Position numbers and translations under genes: made by a program. Positions 14,371 to 27,369 of a stretch of 64,000 bases of DNA are shown here, in pieces; within the stretch, counting starts at the first letter, position 1, and every line of letters starts with the position of its first letter. The notes under the pieces were generated by a model that saw only the letters and a list, made by a program, of their open reading frames with translations, made no database searches and was not told the DNA's origin. The stretch covers positions 38,547,103 to 38,611,102 of the forward strand of contig OX457029.1 of the NCBI GenBank assembly GCA_949752745.1. Reading direction: 5' to 3'. Source of the DNA: Protula sp. h YS-2021 (Eukaryota; Annelida; Polychaeta; Sabellida; Serpulidae).

Positions 14371-15112
14371 TATTACAAAAGAAATAAAGATAAGAGTTTT
14401 AGAGGCTGGCGGTAGCCAAGGTGCATAATATTATTATACTATCTGTGAGGGTGTTCGGTATGTCCGGGGTTTGTCCGGGGTGCGTAGCTCAGGTTGCGCT
14501 GCTGGGGTTAGTGGTACAATTAAGATAAATAAAACTAGAATGTCATGTAGCTAATTAACTTTGTTATTCCCTTTTATTTATTTCGAATATCTTGTTTTTT
14601 ATTATTATTTCGTATAACTAGATTACATTTACACGTATAGCTAATTACTCCGATTACCGTTTAGTATTTGCTATACACTAAAGTGATTACTGTTATTTTA
14701 TTAACCTTACAGCGATATCTGATTAACATCTCGATTTAGTTATAAAAATATTTCAGTGACCAGATTACCCAGTAATTAAAACGCAAATTTAGGTCTTATA
14801 AATCTCGGTTTCCAGCCAGTGAGATTCCACCTATTTTTTCAAAGTCCAAGAGGTGTTCCTAGAGTGCATTTAGAAATTTTGATGCTTTCTTCTCGGCGGA
14901 GGAGTTTGGGTCGCGTAATGTTTGTTACGCGCTGTTCTATTGGCCGAGAGGAGCGCATATGCGAGGCTAGAATTCAAGTAATTGGCCGGTGACATCTTGC
15001 AAGGCTGCCTGAGAAAGTAAACCTGACGAAATTTAAATAGAGTAATTAACGTTAATGAGATGCAGAATTTAGATAGGAAGCACCTTATTTAAAGAGGAAC
15101 AATAGCGTCAGG
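14371..15112. promoter_or_regulatory. Possible promoter region with inverted CCAAT boxes
   Basis: Between 14880 and 15010 the base composition becomes less AT-rich and two ATTGGCCG copies (inverted CCAAT, NF-Y type) occur about 45 bp apart, at about 14938 and 14980. This lies upstream of a small open frame (15113) and of the first coding exon of the METTL24-like gene (15731). It could serve either. No TATA box is evident. Confidence 0.25.
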
Positions 15113-15334
15113 ATGACCACAGGAGGGGTGATCCTTGATACAGAATTATTATATAACAACGAAAATTGTATCACTGACCAAGGCGATTTAAATTACGAAT
15201 GTAAATTACGCGATTTACTTGAATGCAGGGAAGCACAAAAGCTGGTATTTCAAAATATCGGTAAAGGGATTAGAATTTATGGTTTGCGCGATACAATTAG
15301 CAGGCTTGAAAAATTAGCCAACAGGTTACTTTGA
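15113..15334 (+). CDS. Small hypothetical protein, 73 aa
   Basis: An ATG-to-stop frame of 73 codons with soluble, mixed composition and no signal peptide. It includes the segment RDLLECREAQKLVFQNIG and a leucine-containing C-terminus. It follows a region with two inverted CCAAT boxes, which favours a real transcript. I do not recognise the family. It may be a small protein, an upstream frame in the 5' leader of the METTL24-like gene, or a remnant of a transposon gene. Composition is less biased than the surrounding non-coding DNA, but the evidence is weak. Confidence 0.3.
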   Translation: MTTGGVILDTELLYNNENCITDQGDLNYECKLRDLLECREAQKLVFQNIGKGIRIYGLRDTISRLEKLANRLL

Positions 15335-15730
15335 AGTAAAATTTAACTCTCATCCAACCGCTCCAACACGATCTTTTAAATAATTTTTAACGAAAAATAA
15401 TAAATAAAAATCTGATATATTTTCATTTCACAGTAATGTTAACTGATGTGCTAGATATTTATCACACGTGCATTATCCTTCATTTATCAAATGAAATTGC
15501 GAGTCAAAAAAAATATCGATATGAATCAATTATTTGAAAATAAGTGTTTGGGGTTAAATGATTCTTGTCATTAAATCATCACAAACAAACCTTGCTTGTA
15601 TCAGACAAAAATATACAATTGTCTTTTAAACGTTAGCATTAAGTCTGTTCGTTAGAACAGCTATAAACAGTTTCAAATAACGTAGTCACTTAAATCACTG
15701 AACACAATAAACATTTCATAATATTTGAAC

Positions 15731-18700
15731 ATGAATAAAATATCAGTATATAAACATGTGACAAAAACAAACTTTAAAAGTTTGTTAACCAATGTGATTT
15801 GTATATTATGCTTGCTTTCAACCTGTTTCTACTGGAGCTTCTTCTTCAGTCGGGTGAGTACATATATTATTGAATTAAACCTAGTGATATGACTAAGAAT
15901 CAAAACAAAATGTTTTATATACATTCTAAAAGTAACATTTTTTAACAACAACGACTTTATTGTACAATGCAAAATACTTCCATGTATCAAACAGACATCC
16001 GTTGCATGACAGATAAATCTAGATAAATTCTAGTTTCTACGTTTGCCAAGCATGTTTTCGTAACGAACATCTAAAAATAATATGGAAAAATGCTAATTTC
16101 GTTTCCCAACATGGTTTAAATGGAATACCAACGCTGAAGATCAAGAAATAACTTTTTCCTAACGGTATTTTTTACTTTCGTGCATCTCTTTAAAAATCCT
16201 CCTGTGTTAATATTCTAGATGTGCGCATTGGCAGTTTTACTTTGTAATATTAAGCTGCCTTATGCACAGATTATGTGCGAAAGGCAACCTCACTGATTAG
16301 TCGTTACTTAATAAGTTTTGTTGAAGATATATATTTCGTTTTCATTTTTCGGTGGCGTCTGCCCTCGCTCTTCTAGTGGGATAACTATGGCTTCGCTACC
16401 GAGTTAACTTGTTTTGTTCAGAGGCCTTTGGCATTGTGTAATTCTTACAATGTTATACAATATATCAATACTTTTTTGTCATTTCCAATAAATGACCTTT
16501 TGCAACAAAATAGTGTTTACTTTTCTGTCGGATAAAAATAACATAGAAATTATCGTGCATATATTCCTATATCATTTATCATTTTAAATAAATGTCCTTT
16601 TGCAACATAACAGTGTGCTTCCTTTTCTGCCTGGTGGCGATAAACAATTTTATTGTACAATAGTAAAATATTTATGTACATCAAACAGACATCCGTTGCA
16701 TGCTCACAAAAACTACATCTGGAAAAATTCAAAACAAATTAATTTTAATGTGTTATGCGTCCATTATGCCATTATTTCGAAAATTTGCAATAGAATCGGT
16801 ATTCAAATATTAAATATTCAAAGAATATTCGAACAGTGTATTTCACGTATACCAAATTGTGTAAGATCCTTGCACATTGTTTTTGGTCTTTATGCAAAGT
16901 AACGAATCAGTCCAAACACCGTTTTATTCGGGAGTGAAACTGTGTCACGCATATACAGATTGTAGATTTTTTGTTACATGAGAAAAATGAGTCACCGAGA
17001 AAGTTTGTCTATTTGGGAAAGCATCAAGGGCAGTTTGACTTCAATGAGATTAATTCTCCTTAATCTATTCGGCAGTGGGCTAATTTTACTTATTGAAGAT
17101 ATTCTCATGCCCCGGTAAACATAGACATGCCCCTGACAAACATCACCATGCATCGTAAACATTACCATGCCTCGATAAATATCACCATAGATTTGTAGAC
17201 CTCGCTATGTCTCGATAATCCTCGCCACGCATCGCCAAAATTGCCACGCGTCAGTAAATATAAACCTCATCTTACTTAAAAAGGTGTGCGTTTGAACCGA
17301 ACTTTAATACACGTGTTGCTTTCTTTCAGTCTGAACAAGGTCTCACGCCAGCTACTGAAGGAAAATCCAGAAAAGATTTGGATGCAGTACCAATAGATAA
17401 GGTAGAACACACTCCTTATGAACCTACAGTAAAGCGATTCACAATAGTTCAAGGACAACTCATGACACATATTGAACAAGAACCGCCAGTAGATACAGGT
17501 AAAGCACAAGCCGGAAAATTCCACTTGGTGCGGGAATCCATTGCTGACTATAAAAATCTGACATTACACCAATCTGAAATCAAAGCGCTTAAGTAAGTAT
17601 GGCAAGTTTTCTTTCTTTTGCTCACTAAATTTCAATTGTTTTACGCTATATTTTGAAACAAGCTGTAAAGAAAGATTTAGGATTTTTAGTATTAGAAGTA
17701 AACATAGCCTATAGATCCAAGTTCCCTAACGTTCCTTGAATTGGATACTTGGCGTACCGTAGAAAAAGCTTACATGCAAAAGACTTAAATGCTTGAGTGG
17801 CTTGATCTGTGCATATTAATGACACATGGTTTTAAATACATAGTTTTTGCCTTGCATCGATTTTCTGGCATCTTTTTGCACACCGGCGATAATATATTGT
17901 TACTCATAAGTTCCTCACACATTTGCTGTTTTTCTGTGCGCTCACAAAAGTAGAGCATATTCCATATACATACACAATCTGAACTTTCTTGTTTAACAAA
18001 TTTCCTATTTCTCCACATGCATATACACACCAAAGTTTATTACTTGGTTTATGTTTCTCCGTACACATACAGCAGATAGTTATGTTTTTATTGTTCTTCA
18101 TATACACACATGAAAAAATATGTATTTCTTGATTTCTTGTTTCTCGTAATGCATATACAGATAAAGGATTTGTTGTTTCTGTATCACAGAAAGGAAAAAA
18201 TAACGGGTAATTTTGTTTACGTTTAAAGGCTTTTCACTACTATGACATGGTCTTGTGAGCACGAGAAGCGCTTCGGAAGAGCCGGCGACGGTGGCTACTG
18301 GATGTGCCTCGACCCTCCTTTTGCTCCAGCCACCAATCAGTGCCTTGTGTATTCGTTCGGGTGAATTATCACAACCATAAATGTCAAAAGCAAAGCCCAT
18401 ATTTAATGGGACTACTATAAGGGTATAAATTTATGTTGAATCACAAAACAACGGGATGGTCTTATTTGTAGGGTTCTTTATGATGCAGAGCGCCTATAAT
18501 GGGGCTATTGAAGAACGCCCCCTGTTTTCTAACTTGACCCTTTTGCCGGATTGCCGAGTTTAATATTAACAATAGACTTTTCGTCGGTGCTATGTTTTCC
18601 AAAATCAAACCAGATTGCACCTATCTATAGCCTTGCATGTGATCAAAGGCCTTTGTCAGTTCTATCGACTTTTATTTCAATCTACATATTTCTATTTCTT

Positions 18701-21106
18701 CATTTGGATAAAAACTGACAGATATTAGTGATTTTGATTTAGTTTTTTTTTATATTTGGGTATCAATAACACATAAGTCAGTATTTTGCTAATTGTTCAA
18801 TATTAATATCCCTTTATTGATTTTGCCATTAAAATAGATCGTTTACTTTTAAATATCGTTAAAAATTCATGGTCTTCTATAAATCTTAAAATTATTGATC
18901 ACTTTGAATCGCAGTAATTTTATTGGAATAAGTTAGTATTATACTGCTAAATGAAACCAATGACCAACATATTTCCTTACTGAAACGTAATGAAATCCAT
19001 TTGTTGCACACTGTGTAATTGTTACACGGTTCGGTGCGCTCGCAAATCTGTTGATAACAAATCCATTGAAACTGGCAAGTCAGGTCAATAAACAGATTTA
19101 GGAAATGTGATTTATCCTTAAGTACATTTCTAGCTATTCACTTTACATGAAAATAAGTGTCTTTGGGAAATTGCTTTTTATCTGTTTTAAGAAAGAAGCA
19201 TTTCTTACAACACTTTGTGTTTTTAGGGAGTACTTTCTCACAACATTTCTAAGTACATTTAATTTTATGAGGAAGGCTAATGACTCTATGCACATTGTTG
19301 CGTCGAGGTACTTGAACGACACCAGGACTGTTCACTCTTTCAAAAACACCAAAACAAATTGTTACGAAGTTAAGATTTGTTCAAATAACGCTGTCGTTAT
19401 TTGATGGTGTCAAGCAGAAGCAAATTCTGTTCGCCTGTCAAGATTTAAAGGCTTGAGTGGCTTGATATATGCATATTGGTGGCACATGGTTTTAAGTACA
19501 TTTTTATTACTTTCAATTGATTTCATTTAATGGTCATAAACTATTTTTGATGTTCAATGTGACGTGTATGTTTACATATCGAACCAGTTATTTAATTTAA
19601 ATTTATCAATTGTTTATCAGTCATACGAACATATCTTTAATGACCTGGGAAACATTAAACTTATGATTATTTTAATGTTTGTAGAATAAGGAATGAGTGG
19701 AGCTTTGATGATGACGTGTACCACAAATTAGGCTGCCAGGTTCATTCCTTTGATCCAAAGTAATTATCAGTTCACATTTTACTTTCATATTCATTTGAAT
19801 AAATTAAGAAATTTTACGAAGGCTGAATTCTAATACACATGAAGTGCTATGTAAAAATTACTTGTATTATAAAAAGGTGAAAATAAATGTTTACATAACA
19901 TGCTTTTTATTACCGTTTATTTTGTTTCAGTATGAAGCAGGGCGACCATATGCATTCATCAGGAGTCCACTTTCATAAGCTTGGAATATGGCATTATAAT
20001 GTAACCAATGAGAAAGGGTGGAAACTGATGTCGCTGTCCAGCATAATCAAACATCTAAATCATGAAAATGTAATAAATTGTTACAGAAAATGTTTACAAA
20101 GGGACATTTTTGTTTATTTATTAGATATTGATTCATTTTGAATCAACATAAAGATTATAGACCAGTACAAAACTGTTGGTCTTCGGAGAACATTTCCATC
20201 ACTCACTAATAAAATCTTCACTTTGACTCTAAATAAATTAACGTGTGATATGTTCCATGACTGTACTGGTGTTTTGGTTACACACAACAGCAATGTCTAG
20301 CAACTTTACGTTTCAGTCAACGTTGAAAAACTATTGACCTGCGTATCAATCAATGTGATTACACCATTTTTCCATGTCATGTAACCAAATATATTACTTT
20401 TCTCTTCATATCAGTGGAACTACCACTGACATGACGTTGTAATTGGCCGCTTCCAGTGCCTTTAATTAGTTGAGGTTTGTGTGTGGTACCACAGGCTTTT
20501 AGATTTATATTCATCAGTGCCAGTGTTATAGGATTTAATTTTACACAAAACACATTTTATTTACCTTATTTCGTGAAGATTTGCCTACAACTGGTGTAGC
20601 TGCAAGTACAGTTTAGATTACCAAGTATAAAACGATAGAGATGTGCACTATACCACTATTTACTTATGAAGAAGAGCCTATCGAAGATATACTGTTATAA
20701 ATATCGAAAATGTTTCAAAGGTTTGCTTACACGAAATGTCGATTTTATCTTTTTTTCTTAATTTCAGCGTATCATTGACTATCTCAAAATAGACGTGGAA
20801 GGAGCAGAATGGCCCGTGCTCGTAGAAATGCTCACGTACAACTCTACGAGAAACGTCAAACAAATGATCTTTGAGATCCACACACCCAAGTTTAAGCGCT
20901 CGCGCATGACTGTTCGGGATCATGCGCAAGTGTACCATGACATCACTGCACTTCAAACGCAACTTGGATTTCGACAGTACAAAGAACAGCACAATAACAA
21001 CTGTTGTCGTCGTTTTTCCCCTTTTATTTCTAGGGAGGTGACTGGGAAAACACTATGTTGTTTTGAACTATTTTATATCAATTCAAATTTCTATGATATT
21101 CAATAG
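15731..21106 (+). CDS. METTL24-like methyltransferase, six coding exons (356 aa)
   Basis: Six exons join without a phase conflict: 15731-15853, 17330-17592, 18229-18360, 19685-19759, 19931-20069 and 20768-21106. Exon 1 encodes a type II signal anchor, with the hydrophobic stretch LLTNVICILCLLSTCFYW after a basic N-terminus. Exon 2 is a poorly conserved stem. Exons 3-6 carry the Methyltransf_22/FkbM-like domain of METTL24: GDGGYWMCLD and CLVYSFG in exon 3, the FDDDVYHKLGC and HSFDP region in exon 4, GDHMHSSGVHF and LSSIIKHLNHEN in exon 5, and LKIDVEGAEWPVLVEML in exon 6. The total of 356 residues is close to the family's usual length. The protein is predicted to be membrane-anchored, with the catalytic domain in the secretory lumen or outside the cell. 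The substrate is unknown for this family as far as I know. Introns 1 and 3 contain short repeats. A copy of the last exon lies upstream at 10156. Confidence 0.85.
15955..16015 (+). repeat. Dispersed direct repeat in intron 1 (with 16650-16710)
   Basis: About 60 bp containing ATCAAACAGACATCCGTTGC occur at both places within the first intron of the METTL24-like gene, with several differences. A related intronic pair, around GCTTGAGTGGCTTGAT, occurs at about 17790-17845 and 19450-19503. Confidence 0.55.
17103..17265. repeat. Intronic ~22-bp minisatellite
   Basis: Six or seven imperfect units of the type CCATGCCTCGATAAACATCA lie just before exon 2 of the METTL24-like gene. They end about 65 bp from the splice acceptor. 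Confidence 0.6.
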
Positions 21107-23600
21107 AATTTTTCTTTATTATATATTCAAGCAGTTCTCAAGAATCGATTGCTTATATGAGAGAGCTCGCGTATAAAGTTTACATTGCATAAATTTGTTT
21201 GCTAATGTTTAAAAGCTCGGATACTTCATCTCGTTTATTATCGACATCTCATTTATCTAGGCACCGCACAACTGGTGTGATTTCTTATTACGTTTGGTTG
21301 ACACAATCTCGTTGAATTCAAACAAAGGCTTAAAATGTGAAGAAAATATGTGTTGCAGGTGTCTAAAATCTGTTGCATTGAATCATGACCTGTAACTTCT
21401 CCATTAATTCTTCTCAGGGATACTGTTAATGCTGTGCAAGTACATTTTTTATCATTGCATTTATTCTTAATACCTCCATATTACAGATATCATAACGGTG
21501 CTATAGCGATTGTAACGAAACAGATTTTTAGTAATAATGCAATCTTGGCCCTTACTGTATTATAGATTATGCAGTTCAAAGATGAAGGCAAACATCTTTC
21601 ACAAAGGTTTCTTATAAATTTTTTGGCCCCGTAATTTTTTCCTTTTTTAGGAAAATTAGTTTCAGAACTCTCACATAAAGTTCGCCAAGGTAATATTTTC
21701 ATTATTGTTAAAGGTGTAGCTACCAGGATATTTTTTAAAATCATGTCAAAAACATCATGCTTTCTTATGATTGAGTGAGTACTGGCTCTGATATTTTGTC
21801 TTCACAAATGTGTTTAAAGAACTGCAGTTTATTGAAATTTTTCTTTTGGTTAATCATTTTAGTAACTTTAAATAAGGTTAGTGGTTCACTATTCACAATT
21901 AAGACTCAAGATATGTAGTGCTTTATTTTGGAATATATTTTAAGGTCAGCTCACTCGCACTCAATCTGTAAGCGTAATATTTTCATTGACTGAACATTCC
22001 AGAGTTCGAACAAAACAATTAAGGGTGGAAATTAATTTTAAGCAATACAACCTTTTAATAAAAATTGATACGTATCCTATTTAAGCATTTTAAAGTTTGC
22101 AAGTTTATTTTTTAAACGTTTTACAACTGCCTTCAAAGACTCCATAAAAATAAAAATGATATGCTGCACAAAAGAACATTAGAATAAGTAAATTTTGTAA
22201 TGCGTTAATATGCTTTAATTTTGTTAATATAATGACTTGCAGCTAAGGTTGGATCGTTGCCATGATTAGAAAAAGTATCCTTGAATCTTTATGCCCTTAA
22301 AAAGTAACACAGATGAAATGCAATTACGAATAAAACTAGGGGCAATTACACTGGAGCAAAATGTTCTTGCTTACCACATTTCGAGCTGGTGATCCATTAC
22401 CTATCAGATATTTGTTGGGTATTTATTTTATATATTTGATTTTTATTTTGATTCTATTCAGGGACCATTTTAGTGTCAAAAGTTTCAATTAATTAGTCGT
22501 ATCATGACATGAACCAATTTATTATAGGTATTCATCTTCCGGACGATAAATTTGTGCAGCGCAGATTAGCGCGTATTTTTTTAATTTTAATTTTTGCATA
22601 CTTTTTCCGTCAGCAACAGCTTTTAAACTCACAGTCAAAATCTGTTAAAGGGACAGTATGTCAGCTACTACATCCCAAATTGTGCCTTTAGTATAAGGGA
22701 AGAGCTGTAAACCTTTACTTCTTACCCTCCCTTACGAATGTCAATAGTTCACGCACTGGATCTTAGAAGTTCTCAAAGCCGATCAACGATATTTCAAAGA
22801 CAGAAAAGGTTAATGAAAAGGTCAAAATTCACCGTTCCTAGCTGTAGCGGCTCTAGTATACATGAGACCACTGCGCATGCACAGAGTGTTGAGAGAAAAA
22901 GAATTGTCAACCAAAAAACTCAGGATATCATTTTGATATAAATTTTTGTGTCAGATGTAGACCAAGAGTCTGAAACATAGCTATAAATAAAGAAAAGGAA
23001 GTTCACTCTGCTTTTATTATAAAAAGTACTTTGATTTTAAATCGCATTGTGGAAATTTTCCTTTTTCCCTATTAAAAATTGAAATTTTACGCATGAAAGA
23101 AAGCAGTGAGAATTAAGCAAACACTCAAATTTGGCCGAAACTGATAAAGTGTCGTGGTCACCCGTACACCAAAGTATCCTAGTCATATTTATTGAGTCAA
23201 TGTTCCTTTTTTTTAAAGCAGAAGGGAAAAACTGAAATTCCTATATGTTATCCACTATCCATTAAACGTTGTGTCAAATACGTTGATAAAGCGTTTATCA
23301 ATCACAACTATATTACAACCATGTTCCATGTTAGAGCTTGGTGGATTCATGCAGGAATGCTCACTGGGTTTGTTCTCTCGTCACACGACTTTCCTATGCG
23401 ACATTTTTAACATCGACCATCTCAAATCGAATTATACAGCTTAGAGAACCAATAAGAGAATGTATGGATGAAGAATGCCGGTAGTTATCGACAACTCCCG
23501 GTCAGTGATATTTCCAAGACAAGGAAATGCTTTGCTTTAAAGAAAACAAGAAGAAAGAAGAAGAAAAAGGAAAGACTGCAAAAAGAACGAGAAGGAGAAG
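21107..23600. other. Intergenic region
   Basis: No gene recognised. Short open frames have no domain. No AATAAA occurs close to the METTL24-like stop codon. A segment at 22640-22950, including ACTGCGCATGC, may be part of an unidentified repeat. Confidence 0.4.
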
Positions 23601-23639
23601 AGAACACATATATACCGCCAAACATGTGGATGCAAACAT

Positions 23640-25790
23640 TGGAACACGTGTAAATGAATGTGTTAACAGCTATAAGTGGAACCGTGGTGTAAATAGAAAA
23701 AACTTGATGTTGATATTCAACCCGATAGAGGTATTACTAAACAATGATACCAGCACTCAGTTCTGCACTTCTCCAGTGAACGCTAAAAACAATATCAAAG
23801 TGAATCTTTCGAACCCAAATTTTTCAGAAAATATTAAATGTGGTATTATCAATGCTAGATCAATCAGAAATAATGCCTTGCAGTTACGCGATCTTGTTAT
23901 CACAGAGACATGGTTCGGTTGTGACGATCACAGCCATATAATCGCTAGCTTATGGCCAAAGGGATTCAGTTTTGTAAATTCTACGAGGGAGAAGAGAGGT
24001 GGAGGGATCGGCATTCTTCATCGTCAAACGAGTTCTCAACTAAAATTTCAGAAACTCAGAGTGATCAGAAAAAAAAATCAATATTACAAAAGAACTGCTA
24101 GGGTGGCAAGCTTCGCCGTCTCTACCAACCAATACAGCGTCTGAGTTTCTGCTCGATATTTTTGTGAGTTCTTCCTAGACAAAATTATTAAGATCCGAAA
24201 TGAGATATCTTATGAGGAGAGAGAACATTTCTTTCAAACATTTCGTGATGAAAACAGTTTCAGAGGAACACAATTAAGAATTTTTAAACAATTAAGCCCG
24301 ACTCAGCTTAAAACAATTATAAGTAAATCTTCTCCATTAACATGCAAACTGGATCCCCTTCCATCCTCGTTTCTCAAAGCGTGCAGTGATGAATGTCTGG
24401 GTATATTACTTCAAATTGTCAATCTTTTTCTTGATGAGGCAAAAGTTCCAGAAACCTTAAAGCATGCTTTAGTTAAACCATTACTTAAAACTGCAAATTT
24501 GAAGTTCTGTTCTACGAAAACCGCCTTCCTCCGTATGCAAAGTGACACAATGGATTCACTGAACAAACAATCGATGGTGGCGCTCGCGTTACAAGACTTG
24601 AGTGCCACCTTTGGACGATAGAGCATTCTATCTTGCTATCACGTTTGGAGTGTCGCTTTGGAATTTCGGACTTGCGCTTAAGTGGATCGCATCATACATT
24701 CGCAATCGAACCCAATATGTAGTGATCAACGCACATATGTCACGCAAAGCTACCCTAAATGAAGGAGTTTCACAAGGCTCGGTCCTCGGACCTATTTTAT
24801 TTAACATATGCATATCCCCGCTGACTGATATCGCGAAGCGTTTCAATGTCAGTTATCATTTTTATGTTGACGAATGAGGATAAAATTGAATTGATTCTAT
24901 TTGGTTCAAGGCACAACTTGTTACGAATACCTCAAATTGTTATAAATGTTGAAGCAACTTCAAGTTCATTATCTTCACAAGTGAAAAACCTTGGCGCTAT
25001 TATCGACAAATCTTTGATCATGGACAAGTCTGTTAATTGTAAAGTTTCTTTAGCATTATACTATCTTCGAAATATATCTCGTATCCAGCGCTATCTAACA
25101 CCAGAAGCAACAAAACTAGTGGTGCATGCATGAGTCATTTTTCGTTTGAGTCATTCTAATTCTCTTCTATTTGACATCAACAAAGAACTTATAAGAAAAC
25201 TACAATTGGTTCAAAACTGCGCTGCTCGCCTTATCATCAACACTCGGAAGTTAGACAATATAACACCAGTATTGATTGGATTACACTGGTTACCATTTGG
25301 ACAGCGTATACTGTTCAAATGTTTAATTTTTGTATTTTCTTCCATCACAAACTCAGCTATGAAATATCTAGTGGACATTGTGAAATCGTATGAAAGTGTT
25401 CGAGACCATAGATCCCAAAACCAATGTTTATTGAAAGTAAATAGAGCATTCAGCAAGTTTGGAGACAGAGCATTTGTCAAGTTTGCCCCTACAATATGGA
25501 ACAGTTTGTCAAAGTATGTTAGGAGTTGTACCAGTATTCACAATTTTGAGAAGTTGTTAAAAACTTTTCTTTTTAAAGCAGCTTTTGGTAATTGTTAATT
25601 CATATATACTCTGTATTTTATATTGTTAATGGTGCTATCTTAAGTTCTGTATTTACTTTTTACTGCTTTAACCCATGTTCCTTCTTTAAATTATCTACGC
25701 TTAACAGTATTACGATACAACTTGTAAAGCGCTTAGAGCTTATTGAAGATTAAGCGCTATAAAAATGTATAAAAAAATAACAGTAATAAA
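23640..25790 (+). mobile_element. Degenerate L2-type LINE
   Basis: Fragments of one non-LTR retrotransposon polyprotein lie in order on the plus strand. An endonuclease-domain piece (about 23830-24050) shows IINARSIRNNALQL, then ITETWFG and RGGGIGILHR; the join indicates an internal deletion. A reverse-transcriptase part (24300-24900) includes PLTCKLDPLPSSFLKAC and GVSQGSVLGPILF at about 24765-24803. The YADD region is truncated to FYVDE and followed by a frame change. The C-terminal segment (24900-25598) includes VKNLGAIID and LQLVQNCAARLI. The 3' tail near 25730-25780 has the GTAAAGCGCTTAGAGCT and AAGCGCTATAAAAATG pair typical of L2-like LINE tails. Several stops and shifts show it is dead. 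The 5' end is not defined. Confidence 0.85.
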
Positions 25791-26482
25791 GAAATGCAAA
25801 TCAGCTGGGTTTTAGACACCCAATGGACAGTTACATAACTTTTAAAATCTATTACCTTTAGATTTTAGTCATTATATGCCGAGATTTGATTTAGAAGAAA
25901 CTATAAAGAAACCTACAGACAACTCCAGATGTATATAAATCAAATAACCAATTTAACATTGATTACTCGGAATAGTTCTTATATATGGAATGCCGATTTA
26001 ACATTTAATGTTTATTATTGATCTGAAAATATAATCAAAATATAATTAAAGATATCATTAAATCAATGTAGATCTCAGTAATTTATATTTTGCTATCAAT
26101 AATTGAATTTTAGATGGCAAAAATTTATATTTTAGATCAAAAAATCATTTTACCAGCTGAAAAAATTTAAAGGAGACACACATTTACGTAAAATATAACG
26201 AATCGTCAGTTAGATTTAGGATATAAAAACGTGAATTATTTAGATCAATAATAACAACATAGTTTTTGATCTCAAGAATTGCTTCTTTTTTGTACATTAA
26301 AAAATTAAAGAAAGACTCTGTATACGAGGACCAGTCATTATTTATTTACATATGTGTGTTTCTGATTTTTATGACCCGCCCGACGGTAGTCGGAGGGTCA
26401 TATAGTTTTTGCCTTGTCAGTCTGTCCGTCCGTCCGTCCGTCCGTCCGTGCCCACAATGATTATGTTATGTGGTGGATTTTC

Positions 26483-27100
26483 GGTACATCCGTCACTTAT
26501 GTGGTTTTTGCTCCTTATGTGGTGGTTCTTATGAGGTAGCCACATAAGCACCCACTGAGCACAAAGCAAAATACATAAGGGAGTCCGTCAAAGTCCGTTG
26601 ATCAACTGTCCTGTAACACCATCTGTTGGTAAATAATACAACTATAAAGCTAATTTCTAAAGCAAATAAGAACAGCGTTTGTATGAATGCCCTTGTGGGG
26701 TGGGGGAAATCATAAGAATACACCTACTGCGTTCTGTTCCGTGCATAAAACATTAGATATCAAACAGACAAACAAGCACTTTGTTATAACAATAGTCATA
26801 TAATAGTACATCCGTCACTTATGTGGTTTTTGCTCCTTATGTGGTGGTTCTTATGAGGTAGCCACATAAGCACCCACTGAGCACAAAGCATACCACATAA
26901 GGGAGTCCGTCAAAGTCCGTAGATCAACTGTCCTGTAACACCATCTGTTGGTAAATAATGCAACTATAAAGCTAATTTCTAAAGCAAATAAGAACAGCAG
27001 CATTTGTTTAAATCCCGCTGTGGGGTGGGGAGAATCTTAAGAATACACCCACTGCGTTCTGTACCGTGCATTTCTTCATTCTTCCTTCGTTTTTTCCCCA
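26483..27100 (+). repeat. Head segment of the satellite element, two direct copies
   Basis: A roughly 300-bp segment starting near ACATCCGTCACTTATGTGG occurs at 26483-26801, again at 26803-27100, and once more at 30068-30388. The first and third are almost identical, including a 195-bp stretch (26529-26723 and 30115-30309) with no difference seen. It carries TTATGTGGTGG, the inverse of the CCACCACATAA in the tail segments. Confidence 0.75.
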
Positions 27101-27369
27101 CTTGTTTTTTTTTAGCAAGTGCATCCTGATATACCCGTCCTAGTTGGTGAATGGGACGTTAAACTCCAAACAATCATTAAACACCAAACAGACAAACAAA
27201 CAATTTGTTTAAAACTAGACAGAATCCGCTACATCGCGGAACTGGCCCACTTGCAAAAACCACCAAAGAAAGTATTTGTATTACATTATGACCAAAAAGC
27301 TAAAAGTGAAGCAGTACCCCCTTCTTTATCATCGCTTTCGTCCAACGGGCTGAACCCCAAATCCCTCTG

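Noticed and set aside
14478..14530. Second tRNA-like phrase GTGCGTAGCTCAGGTTG
   Set aside because: No matching acceptor stem or T arm was found.
18098..18400. Minus-strand 100-codon frame
   Set aside because: It is the antisense of exon 3 of the METTL24-like gene.
24628..24846. Minus-strand frame in the L2-type LINE
   Set aside because: It is the shadow of the reverse-transcriptase region read on the plus strand.
26529..26723. 64-codon minus-strand frame repeated at 30115-30309
   Set aside because: Identity reflects the duplicated head segment of the satellite element. The third copy (26803-27100) does not preserve the frame.
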